Shown here: piece by piece, positions 1 through 5,676 of the stretch
How the letters are laid out: each line of letters opens with the position of its first letter
Numbering within the stretch: the stretch's first letter is position 1
DNA from: Actinobacteria bacterium UBA4719
Lineage (GTDB): Bacteria; Actinomycetota; Actinomycetes; Actinomycetales; Dermatophilaceae
Reading direction: 5' to 3'
DNA length: 6,307 nt
NCBI GenBank assembly: GCA_002404345.1
Contig: DHJN01000094.1
Span: forward strand, 2,427-8,733
Made by a program: the position numbers and the translations under genes
Notes under the pieces: model-generated
What the model saw: only the letters and a program-made list of their open reading frames with translations
The model's database searches: none
What the model was told of the DNA's origin: nothing

Positions 1-339
1 GGCGTGGATATCGCCCTGGTAGCGGCTGATCACGAAGTCGTAGAACTGAGCCAGCATGCCGGCCTTACCGGCACGAGTGCTCACACTTCGCCCAGCCCGC
101 CGCTGCTCGGCGAGGAACCGGTCCGCGTCATCACAGGACGCCGACCACAGCGGTCCCGGCAGCGAACGCGTGAACTCGATGATCGTGGTGCGGGCATTTC
201 CCACGTGCCCGTCAGTGAGACCGGCAGCCGCCATCGCCAAGGCGTACTGATCGACGATCTCCTGCCCGAAGTCCTCGATGTCTTCGGCCGTCCGCAACGT
301 CCGCGCAGACGAGATATTGCGGACCGCCGCCAAACTCAT
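1..339 (-). CDS. Tyrosine recombinase/integrase, N-terminal part (partial, cut by window edge)
   Basis: The reading frame is open from an ATG at 339 through the left edge, giving the first 113 residues of a longer protein. The visible part resembles the SAM-like core-binding domain of phage-type integrases: an alternating helical region with FLAEQRRAGRS at about residues 74-84 and AGMLAQFYDFVISRYQGDIHA at the end of the visible part, a pattern I associate with large actinobacterial site-specific integrases. The catalytic R-H-R-Y residues would lie beyond the window and cannot be checked. An in-frame stop (minus-strand TGA at 352-354) lies just upstream, so the ATG at 339 is the first available ATG; the ribosome site is weak. 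The gene would integrate and excise the element that carries the other genes here. A -10-like box and a long dyad lie directly upstream. Family recognition is from memory of domain patterns, so a search of the full protein would settle it. Confidence 0.8.
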   Translation of the reverse strand, partial: MSLAAVRNISSARTLRTAEDIEDFGQEIVDQYALAMAAAGLTDGHVGNARTTIIEFTRSLPGPLWSASCDDADRFLAEQRRAGRSVSTRAGKAGMLAQFYDFVISRYQGDIHA

Positions 340-374
340 CGACAGCTCAGTTCACCCAGAACGCACATGCGCGC

Positions 375-380
375 ATAATA
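375..380 (-). promoter_or_regulatory. Putative -10 box (TATTAT) of the integrase promoter
   Basis: The minus strand reads TATTAT, five of six matches to TATAAT, placing transcription start about 30 nt before the integrase ATG. No good -35 hexamer is seen 16-18 nt upstream; that space is occupied by the dyad at 382-414, which suggests an activator-dependent or repressed promoter. This is inference from position. Confidence 0.4.
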
Positions 381-381
381 C

Positions 382-414
382 CGACAGAACCTCAGGAATC
401 CTGAAGTGCTGTCG
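382..414. promoter_or_regulatory. 33-nt two-tier dyad, putative operator upstream of integrase
   Basis: CGACAG (382-387), a 4-nt spacer, TCAGGA (392-397), a single A at 398, TCCTGA (399-404), a 4-nt spacer, CTGTCG (409-414). Both arm pairs are perfect 6-bp matches and spaced symmetrically about one centre. It abuts the TATTAT box and covers where the -35 would be, as expected for an operator bound by a dimer or pair of dimers. It could instead be part of an attachment site or a structured leader. Confidence 0.55.
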
Positions 415-531
415 AACTTGTCACACAGACAGCAGAACCCCCACATGCAGCGTCACGGGGGCCCGTCAAGGCGCAGAAGGCCACAACGAACTCAAGGCAA
501 TAGAGACAAAAGTTCTTGTGCCGTTCCCGTC

Positions 532-566
532 ACTACCTCCACTTCCTAGTGGAACCGGAGGGTAGT
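532..566. repeat. Compound hairpin, possible terminator or binding site
   Basis: ACTACCTCC (532-540) pairs with GGAGGGTAGT (557-566) with one bulged base. Inside it, after a 2x2 internal loop, TTCC (543-546) pairs with GGAA (551-554) around a TAGT loop. It lies about 140 nt downstream of the stop of the membrane-protein gene on the minus strand, so it could end that transcript, but no T-run follows on that strand; on the plus strand TTTT follows shortly after. Role unresolved. Confidence 0.45.
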
Positions 567-612
567 CCGTTTTGAAGGCCCAAGCCCCGGTAATGCTGCG
601 GGCAAGGCACAC

Positions 613-639
613 GGCGAACCAGCCCCGCCCAGGTTCGCC
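613..639. repeat. Perfect 8-bp inverted repeat GGCGAACC/GGTTCGCC
   Basis: GGCGAACC at 613-620 and its exact complement GGTTCGCC at 632-639 are separated by 11 nt. A further CGAACC occurs at 663-668, which can also pair with the 632-637 copy. The arrangement fits a dimer binding site or alternative hairpins downstream of the membrane-protein gene. No T-run supports a classical terminator. Confidence 0.4.
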
Positions 640-708
640 TGAAGGCCGCACTGCCACGGCGACGAACCGCGGGATGGTGGCGCTGTCGGGATGGAGGACG
701 GTCCACCG

Positions 709-1119
709 TTAGTCAGGGACCTTCTCCAACTCTTTCAATCGGAGCCACACGCGTCGGGTCGCCGTCCAGAGCGTCACGACGAGAACCAGGAGGGCCAAGT
801 ACACGGCGATGAAACACGCCTGCACGGCGTCGTAGTGGCTGTCTGGTCGCGATCCGAATAGGTGCTGCAGGGCCTGGATTACGACTGTGAGCGCAGGCGG
901 CAAAAGCAGCAGTACCAGCACGATTGCCAGCAAGAGCAGCGGCGCAGCACGCATCCGCAACGTCGAGCGCGTATTCGATCTCGGTTTGCTGGCGTCGTGA
1001 AGGGGTATCAGCGTCTCGGCGGCGGCTGTGATCTCGGCGTACCAGGTGCTATAAAGCAAGCCGACAAGGGCCACGAGCAGTGAACTCGCAGCGAGCAGAT
1101 CACCGCTTACTGAGTTCAA
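709..1119 (-). CDS. Small membrane protein of unknown function, three predicted membrane helices
   Basis: A 136-residue protein with three strongly hydrophobic segments at about residues 8-28, 58-84 and 99-120. Between the first and second lies a polar, basic loop (about 29-57) that includes acidic residues near TM1; the C-terminal tail (121-136) is charged (RRVWLRLKELEK). There is no signal-peptide cleavage site or known catalytic motif, and I do not recognise the family. The start is TTG at 1119, overlapping the upstream gene's TGA stop as TTGA, with AGGAG 8 nt before it, so translation is probably coupled to the gene at 1116-1676. A small multi-helix membrane protein tightly coupled to a cytosolic, possibly DNA-binding partner could be a membrane effector or anchor, but that is inference. 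The gene ends at TAA (709-711). Confidence 0.75.
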   Translation of the reverse strand: MNSVSGDLLAASSLLVALVGLLYSTWYAEITAAAETLIPLHDASKPRSNTRSTLRMRAAPLLLLAIVLVLLLLPPALTVVIQALQHLFGSRPDSHYDAVQACFIAVYLALLVLVVTLWTATRRVWLRLKELEKVPD

Positions 1120-1676
1120 CTCAGCTGCTCCTGCAGCTTCTTGTACGACGATGCCTTGATCTTAAACACCGCTCCCGTGCGTGGCTGCTTCACGAGCGGC
1201 GGAAGCGAAGGGTCGATCGACACGATGCGGCGATTCATCTCTTCTACGACATTCGCATTGTTGATCGTCAACAGCCGAGTTTTCTTCTCGACGTCAGCCA
1301 CATCACTGTCATCTGGATCCATCTGGGCACTTGCTAACAGGGTGCGAATCGTTTCGTCTGTCGCCTGGCCGAGCTCGTACCGGTACTTTGCCAGTACCGA
1401 ACGCAAAAGCGTACGGCTCTGCGACACCGTCGTCTGAAAGACCGCGCTGATCTGCTGCTCAGAAGGCAACTGGCCGCCGAACACGTGCTGGATCAACAGA
1501 AGCAGGCGGTACTCCAGCAAGTCTTGACCTCGGGTAAACACCCGCTGCCCCAACACCATGCGCACATACTCTTCACGTGCAGCCTCCGCGTAGCGATCCA
1601 GCGTCGTACCCAACCCGGCGGACGAGCACCCAAGCGTGGCCTCAAGCTGCGACTTCTCATCGTCGGTCAAATTCAT
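1116..1676 (-). CDS. Hypothetical protein with helix-turn-helix-like segment
   Basis: I choose the ATG at 1676 because GGAGG lies 5 nt upstream of it, a near-ideal ribosome site; this gives 186 residues. The frame stays open upstream to about 1936, so longer starts (for example ATG at 1895, 259 aa) are possible. Residues about 53-66 form a hydrophobic helix (LLEYRLLLLIQHVF). Residues about 71-98 (PSEQQISAVFQTTVSQSRTL then LLRSVLAKY) have the spacing of a helix-turn-helix, resembling sigma region 4-like recognition units. The C-terminal 80 residues are mixed and charged, ending in a basic stretch. I do not recognise a named family. The stop overlaps the TTG start of the three-helix membrane-protein gene by 4 nt, so the two are probably one functional unit. 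It could be a regulator, an adaptor, or the cytosolic half of a membrane-acting pair. Confidence 0.72.
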   Translation of the reverse strand: MNLTDDEKSQLEATLGCSSAGLGTTLDRYAEAAREEYVRMVLGQRVFTRGQDLLEYRLLLLIQHVFGGQLPSEQQISAVFQTTVSQSRTLLRSVLAKYRYELGQATDETIRTLLASAQMDPDDSDVADVEKKTRLLTINNANVVEEMNRRIVSIDPSLPPLVKQPRTGAVFKIKASSYKKLQEQLS

Positions 1677-1748
1677 CCTGGCCTCCAACTGTCGATGAAG
1701 TCCGCGAGGCGGTGTAACTCGTTCGTCTGATGTTTGCAGTTGTTGATA

Positions 1749-1777
1749 ACTATGCCGTGCGATTGTGGCGGTGTCGA
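1749..1777 (-). promoter_or_regulatory. Candidate promoter for the 1116-1676 gene
   Basis: On the minus strand TCGACA (1772-1777, five of six to TTGACA) is followed after 17 nt by CATAGT (1749-1754, four of six to TATAAT). Transcription would begin near 1742, about 65 nt before the ATG at 1676, which favours that shorter start over the longer frame. Chance matches of this quality are not rare. Confidence 0.35.
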
Positions 1778-2058
1778 TCACCTCCGCTCTGCATCGCTCG
1801 CGGTCGCGGCACACCGACGTGTTGGCCCATCGAAGCTTTGGAGCGTAGCGGCGTAAGGTCTCGCGGCATTCGATCCCACCACCCGGGATGAGCATGGGCG
1901 TTGGGCCGCATTTCCAATCGCCGACACCTGATCTTCATCGACTTGCGGGCCACGCATGATCCCACGTTGGCACTCTCGGCACACCGCTAACCGTTGGCAT
2001 GCGAAAGGCAACCAAGCCCTCGCTCAACGCGGACCCAGCAGGTCATCCCGTCGTTCAT

Positions 2059-2079
2059 CGGCGCGACAGTGTCCCGCCG
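2059..2079. repeat. Near-perfect 21-nt dyad downstream of the 463-aa gene
   Basis: CGGCGCGACA (2059-2068), a central G, and TGTCCCGCCG (2070-2079) are complementary except for one pair. It lies about 45 nt past the stop of the 463-aa gene on the minus strand and could form the stem of a terminator, but no T-run follows; an operator is equally possible. Confidence 0.35.
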
Positions 2080-2122
2080 GTTCCTGCCTAGGTATCGGTC
2101 GCCTCCCGCTGATGAGGATCCG

Positions 2123-3514
2123 TCACTCAGAATAGAACGCGCTCTCCAGGTCCTTAGCTTCGTACTGCTGTCCCGTCCGAAGTGCGAGGTAGGGGAGAAG
2201 TGCATAGGCCAGAAGCCCAACCGTCTCCTGAGGTTTCACATCTGCCACTTCGTGGGCGAGATCAAGAACAGTGAAACTGGGATTACGCTCAAGTTGGGCC
2301 GGCAGCGTCAGGACCGCCCGAGGCACAAACAGTCGTTCGTCTGTCCCCTCGGCAAGCCGGCGACAGTCCTCAAGAACTGACGAGTTGTCCTCGCTGGTCA
2401 CGGTCCATTTTCGAGCTATACCTGCTAGAGACACCTCGTCCATCCTGTACAACGAAAAGGCAGCGGCTACGTCTTCCCATGACGGAACCCGGGCGTCCTC
2501 CTCCGCCTTTAGAGCCCGTCCGTCAAGCCCGAACAGAACAACACCGAAGCGCGTCTTCAGCCGAAGGGCGTTTCGAGTTATCGACCAGGTTGGTAAGACC
2601 TGTTCCTCCATATCGACCACCCATTTCACCCTCTTGGCTGAAAGGCGGTCGGTATTTGCGACCACAAACGGATTGATATCGATGCCCAAGAGGTCTGGAG
2701 CGAGGTCGAGCAGCCTCCTGAGCGTAAGCATCGTGCCAATATGACGCCAGAATCCCAAGTGTTGTGCCGTCTGCGGTTGCTTCAATAGATAGGGAACCAA
2801 AGTCCGTAGTTCGACATCTGAAAGTTGCCCAAGTACGAGACCATCCTCTCCATCCAGGGGACTTAGATCCCCAGTTGTCCCCATCCACAGAATCTGAGCC
2901 GTCCGCTTCAGCCGGAGGGCTGCATCGGGTGAAAAGTGCTGGCCGACAGTGTTGATAAGCCCTAAGTACTCCGCTCGGCCTTCCGGCCCCTGCCCCCAAT
3001 CAGAACCCACCACGCCTGTGATTGCTTCAGCGGCTGGGGAGTCGACCACACCTTGGGCGCCACGGACCACGTTGGCGCCCAAGATCCCCATCATGGGCGC
3101 GTCCGCTTGCAGGGAGAATGTATTGAGTGCAGATGTGTCGGTGAGAAGGCTGCCGTTGGATTCATCCTCCAGCTCAGCCCGATATGGATCTACTTGACGG
3201 TCCTCGACTCCTTCCCGGATGCCGACAAACATGGATCCTGGATCGAGTCTTCGGAGATCCTCACCTGCGTACACGGATCTCAGGTCGAACCGCAGAAAAA
3301 CCTTACGCGCACGCGTCGGCCCTTGATCACTCCACTCGACAATGAAGTCGGGATTGTAACTATGATTGAACGTATGAGTATCGGCAATTTTAACGTTCGG
3401 ATCGAGCGCAAAAATCTCTCTCCTGACGACATCCTTCACGCCCTCGATGAGGTCCGTCTCGCGCTCAGAAGCTAGGTATCGTGCGATTTCTGACTTTAGT
3501 GTTTCCGTATTCAT
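2123..3514 (-). CDS. Unrecognised 463-aa protein partnered with a PD-(D/E)XK-like protein
   Basis: A 463-residue soluble protein with no signal peptide or membrane helix. Its ATG at 3514 overlaps the stop of the upstream nuclease-like gene by one base (TGATG), and GAAGG lies just before it, so the two are translationally coupled. Residues 54-61 (NPDFIVEW) followed by a hydrophobic strand at 71-78 (KVFLRFDL) have the layout of a PD-(D/E)XK core, but the expected E-x-K is replaced, so if the fold is present it is probably inactive. The middle (about 200-300) is helical and leucine-rich (LRTLVPYLLKQP, LTLRRLLDLAPDLLGIDINP), and the C-terminal third again alternates helices and strands (SLAGIARKWTVTSED may be a winged-helix-like turn). 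I do not recognise the family. It could be the targeting or regulatory partner of the upstream protein. Stretches near its 5' end have only about 42-47% GC, below the right-hand conjugation genes. Confidence 0.75.
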   Translation of the reverse strand: MNTETLKSEIARYLASERETDLIEGVKDVVRREIFALDPNVKIADTHTFNHSYNPDFIVEWSDQGPTRARKVFLRFDLRSVYAGEDLRRLDPGSMFVGIREGVEDRQVDPYRAELEDESNGSLLTDTSALNTFSLQADAPMMGILGANVVRGAQGVVDSPAAEAITGVVGSDWGQGPEGRAEYLGLINTVGQHFSPDAALRLKRTAQILWMGTTGDLSPLDGEDGLVLGQLSDVELRTLVPYLLKQPQTAQHLGFWRHIGTMLTLRRLLDLAPDLLGIDINPFVVANTDRLSAKRVKWVVDMEEQVLPTWSITRNALRLKTRFGVVLFGLDGRALKAEEDARVPSWEDVAAAFSLYRMDEVSLAGIARKWTVTSEDNSSVLEDCRRLAEGTDERLFVPRAVLTLPAQLERNPSFTVLDLAHEVADVKPQETVGLLAYALLPYLALRTGQQYEAKDLESAFYSE

Positions 3515-4083
3515 CAGCCTTCATCTCGCTTCAGTAGGCCTCGTACTTGATACAATTCATCTGAAGTCAGCATGACCTTTTTGAGCGGCTCACTAAGAAC
3601 AATGATCCATAGCCGATCAACTAGTTCCCTTGCGAATTCCTGATCAACGACCTCGTTGTCGATCGTATCCGGATGCTCACCGAGCGATTCGAGAATGTAC
3701 CCGAGACTGGTCAACTTCGACCACTTCCCGAGCAAAAACGGATGCTGCGTGATCCACATGTAGTGCCGTTTTGGATCCACTTGATCCTTGTATTCACGAT
3801 AACTCGCTGAATAGCAGTTGGCGAGAAACTGTCGGTACTCCGGCCCTTGCCCGGCCTCGGAGGCAGTGGTCTTTACCTCACACATGACCGGAGATTTTCC
3901 CGATCCTAGGAACCGCCCTGCTAGGTCATATTTCTTCTTCTTGCCTGGCGGCATCAGCGGCAGCGTGGTCATGGTCGTGAGGTCGTACGCGGTGTGAGGC
4001 ACGTCGAAGTGAGTAGTCGACTCAAGCCACTGCTTGGCGAAGTACACCCCCCGCTCACCTATGACACCCTCATCTTCGCTCAT
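3514..4083 (-). CDS. PD-(D/E)XK nuclease-fold-like protein
   Basis: A 189-residue cytosolic protein. An N-terminal helix carries GERGVYFAKQWLES (residues 9-22) with E10 in the place of the helix-1 acidic residue of restriction-endonuclease-like folds. D53 in KKKYDLAGRF is followed 15 residues later by E69-V-K71 in VMCEVKTTAS, the classic D...ExK active-site layout, and Q85 lies in the next helix (YRQFLANCY). All catalytic positions appear intact, so a metal-dependent DNA- or RNA-cleaving enzyme is plausible. The rest, including a tryptophan-rich mid-section (HYMWITQHPFLLGKW), is not recognised. No methyltransferase is encoded nearby, so an ordinary restriction-modification pair is unlikely. 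It is the first gene of a two-gene unit, with its stop overlapping the start of the 463-aa gene. ATG at 4083 is the first start after an in-frame TAG and has no strong ribosome site. Family-level function is inferred from motif alone. Confidence 0.75.
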   Translation of the reverse strand: MSEDEGVIGERGVYFAKQWLESTTHFDVPHTAYDLTTMTTLPLMPPGKKKKYDLAGRFLGSGKSPVMCEVKTTASEAGQGPEYRQFLANCYSASYREYKDQVDPKRHYMWITQHPFLLGKWSKLTSLGYILESLGEHPDTIDNEVVDQEFARELVDRLWIIVLSEPLKKVMLTSDELYQVRGLLKRDEG

Positions 4084-4283
4084 GCTCGGATGCTAGCGCT
4101 GGTCCGTCCAGGTCGGGCTATCCAAAGCCTCGGCGCGGCGTGAGACACGGCAATGGTCACCGTCATCTCTTCGCCATCGTGATGCCCGTGTAGAAGACGG
4201 GTCTGCGGCCCAGCCTTCCGGTATGCGAGTCCAAATCGGTTGATCTCGGTTCATGAGCGGATCGTGGCATTGCGTACCGACAG
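4084..4283. other. Unassigned leader region upstream of the nuclease-like gene
   Basis: About 200 bases between the DUF6508-like relic and the 189-aa gene. A 69-residue minus-strand frame spans 4093-4302 but shows no conserved motif or ribosome site. The promoter for the minus-strand gene pair should lie here, but I see no convincing -35/-10 pair. Confidence 0.3.
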
Positions 4284-4540
4284 CTAGGACGCTTTCAGGC
4301 ACGGATCGGCGAGGCGCTCATCAAAGGCAGCGATGATCCGCTCGGCAGCAGCCAAGGGGCTACCGTCCTCGCTTTCCCGATGGTGCCGTCACAGAAATGT
4401 TCGCCGCGGATGATCATGGTGACTAGCCGCATGGCGTCCGCGACCGGGGCCTCTGCCAACCCGACGCCACCGGGATACCGCCGGGATCCTTCAGCCTGTG
4501 TTCCGCTGCCAGTTGCGCGAAGGTGTCCGTCACTGTTCAA
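4284..4540 (-). pseudogene. DUF6508-like gene remnant, N-terminally truncated and frameshifted
   Basis: One minus-strand frame (from about 4540) encodes RRYPGGVGLAEAPVADAM, then RLVTMIIRGEHFCDGTIGKA, which I recognise as the conserved core of the DUF6508 family found in actinobacteria. Near 4370-4376 the similarity leaves this frame and resumes in another with EDGSPLAAAERIIAAFDERL, ending at a TAG (4284-4286). A 1-nt or 4-nt deletion explains this; the family usually reads A-L-E-D-G at this point, which favours 4 nt. The N-terminal half of the domain is absent: the frame is closed by a TGA at 4541-4543 and I see no matching residues upstream. The gene is therefore a relic, and its remaining frame would give a different C-terminus of about 24 residues. 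A sequencing error could explain the frameshift but not the missing N-terminus. DUF6508 function is unknown to me. Confidence 0.6.
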
Positions 4541-4590
4541 TCACGACAGCCTCAACACGGGGCCCGCCGACAGCGCCCATGGTGTCCCCG

Positions 4591-5676
4591 ATGTCTGGTA
4601 CCCCTGACATGGCAAGAGACGGGCACTCACGCGAAGACGCCGCCGAACGAGTTGCCTCGGCGCAGGCCCGGATCGAGACTGCCGTGGCGGCCATTCAGTC
4701 GGGCACGGAATGGCGCAATTACCTCAAGCTTCAGTCCAGCCTCCACGCGTACTCGGCAAACAACGTCTGGCTGATCTGCGGCCAGCACGCCGTAGCGTTC
4801 GAGCAGGGCCTGGTGGGCACGCCCTGGCCCACTTACGTCGCGGGCTTCAACACCTGGAAGGCCCTGGGTAGGTCGGTGGCCAAGGGCCAGCACGGTTACC
4901 AGATCCTTGCGCCCAATCGCAGGGCAGCTCGCATTGCCACCGATGCGGCTGGGCACAGCAGAACGCTAGGTGCAGACGAGACCCCAGCCGCCGACGAGTC
5001 GGTCGAAACCCGCCGAGTTCTCAAGGGGTTTCGTATCGAGCACGTCTTCGCCGCCGAGCAGACTTCGGGCGATCCCCTCCCGGAACCTCCCATTCCAAAA
5101 CTTCTTGACGGGCGAGCCCCAGATGGCTTGTGGGACAACATCATCGGTCAGGTCAGCGACCACGGGTATGCCGTGCACCTGGTCCCGTCAGCCGACGCCA
5201 TTGGCGGAGCAAACGGCCGCACCACGTGGGACCCGCCCCTGGTGGAGGTTCGCTCCGACATGGACGAAGCCGCCCGAACCAAGACGCTGATCCACGAGCT
5301 TGGCCATGTGCTCCTGCACGATCCAACCGAGTTCGAGGGAAAGATCCATCCAGCCCGGGGCCTCAAGGAAGTTGAGGCCGAGTCCGTCGCCTTCATCGTG
5401 GCGGACGCACACGGGATGGTCACGGACGACTACAGCTTCCCTTACGTCACGGCGTGGGCCGGCAAGGACGGCGCCAAGGCAGTGCGAGCCACCGCCACTC
5501 GCGTCGCATCTGCCGCTCACTCCATCATCGAAGCCAGCACCGCAACCCACGGGACCGGAGGTCGTGCGCCCGGTGTGGAGGCGGCGCTGCAGTCGCGACG
5601 TGCGACGCCTCGGGCGGAGACCCCGGCACCGGACCTCTGGCAACTGGAAACACAAGGCGTAGGCGGTGCCGTATGA
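4591..5676 (+). CDS. ArdC-like antirestriction protein: ssDNA-binding domain plus ImmA/IrrE-type metallopeptidase
   Basis: With the ATG at 4591 the protein has 361 residues. Residues about 15-130 match the N-terminal ssDNA-binding domain of ArdC-type proteins (YLKLQSSLHAYSANNVWLI, then FNTWKALGRSVAKGQHGYQI). After a linker, a zincin domain carries H235-E-L-G-H239 (HELGHVLLH) and the downstream glutamate motif KEVEAESVAF, the expected third zinc ligand. The C-terminal tail is low-complexity. ArdC proteins on plasmids and integrative elements protect incoming single-stranded DNA or counter host restriction during transfer, and act in the cytosol. Start choice is uncertain: ATGs at 4579 and 4609 and a GTG at 4498 are in frame, none with a strong ribosome site; the last would add residues lying over the DUF6508-like relic, which argues against it. 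Its TGA overlaps the coupling-protein ATG (ATGA), so the two are co-translated. Confidence 0.88.
   Translation: MSGTPDMARDGHSREDAAERVASAQARIETAVAAIQSGTEWRNYLKLQSSLHAYSANNVWLICGQHAVAFEQGLVGTPWPTYVAGFNTWKALGRSVAKGQHGYQILAPNRRAARIATDAAGHSRTLGADETPAADESVETRRVLKGFRIEHVFAAEQTSGDPLPEPPIPKLLDGRAPDGLWDNIIGQVSDHGYAVHLVPSADAIGGANGRTTWDPPLVEVRSDMDEAARTKTLIHELGHVLLHDPTEFEGKIHPARGLKEVEAESVAFIVADAHGMVTDDYSFPYVTAWAGKDGAKAVRATATRVASAAHSIIEASTATHGTGGRAPGVEAALQSRRATPRAETPAPDLWQLETQGVGGAV

Larger units (their letters stand above)
340..708. other. Intergenic block rich in inverted repeats, no gene seen
   Basis: Several short open frames cross this stretch but none shows a recognisable protein or ribosome site. 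It contains the integrase promoter/dyad (375-414), a short C5/G5 inverted repeat (438-442 with 457-461), a compound hairpin (532-566) and an 8-bp inverted repeat (613-639). Lying between an integrase and cargo, it could hold an attachment site or recombinase/excisionase binding sites. No tRNA gene or tRNA 3' end was recognised. Confidence 0.5.
1677..2122. other. Gap between the two minus-strand gene pairs, with possible coding remnant
   Basis: No gene is firmly supported. The minus-strand frame that continues the 1116-1676 gene is open from 1676 back to a TGA near 1936 and encodes a Cys/Arg-rich stretch (WKCGPTPMLIPGGGIECRE, then later VCRDRERC). G or C fills about three quarters of third codon positions in the central part, which looks coding. 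It may be a decayed or very small zinc-binding-type protein, or a true N-terminal extension. A near-perfect 21-nt dyad sits at 2059-2079. The rest shows nothing I can assign. Confidence 0.4.

Noticed and set aside
4..378. Plus-strand 124-residue open frame
   Set aside because: It lies opposite the integrase coding frame, its product is arginine-rich with no motif, and the minus strand gives a recognisable domain.
613..668. Possible tRNA T-arm because of the GGTTCG motif
   Set aside because: The following bases do not fit a GGTTCRANYCC T-arm and no acceptor or anticodon stem could be placed.
340..708. CRISPR array
   Set aside because: The repeats here are inverted pairs and short hexamers, not evenly spaced direct repeats with unique spacers.
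1987..2220. Minus-strand 77-residue frame overlapping the end of the 463-aa gene
   Set aside because: It overlaps a better supported gene in another frame and its product shows no conserved pattern.
3514..4083. Type II restriction endonuclease of a restriction-modification pair
   Set aside because: The fold motif fits, but no methyltransferase motifs occur in the partner or elsewhere in the window.
4093..4302. Minus-strand 69-residue open frame upstream of the nuclease-like gene
   Set aside because: No ribosome site, no recognisable motif, and it overlaps the end of the DUF6508-like relic.
4498..4590. N-terminal extension of the ArdC-like protein from the GTG at 4498
   Set aside because: The added residues lack family similarity and overlap the DUF6508-like relic; ArdC similarity starts only after the ATGs at 4591-4609.
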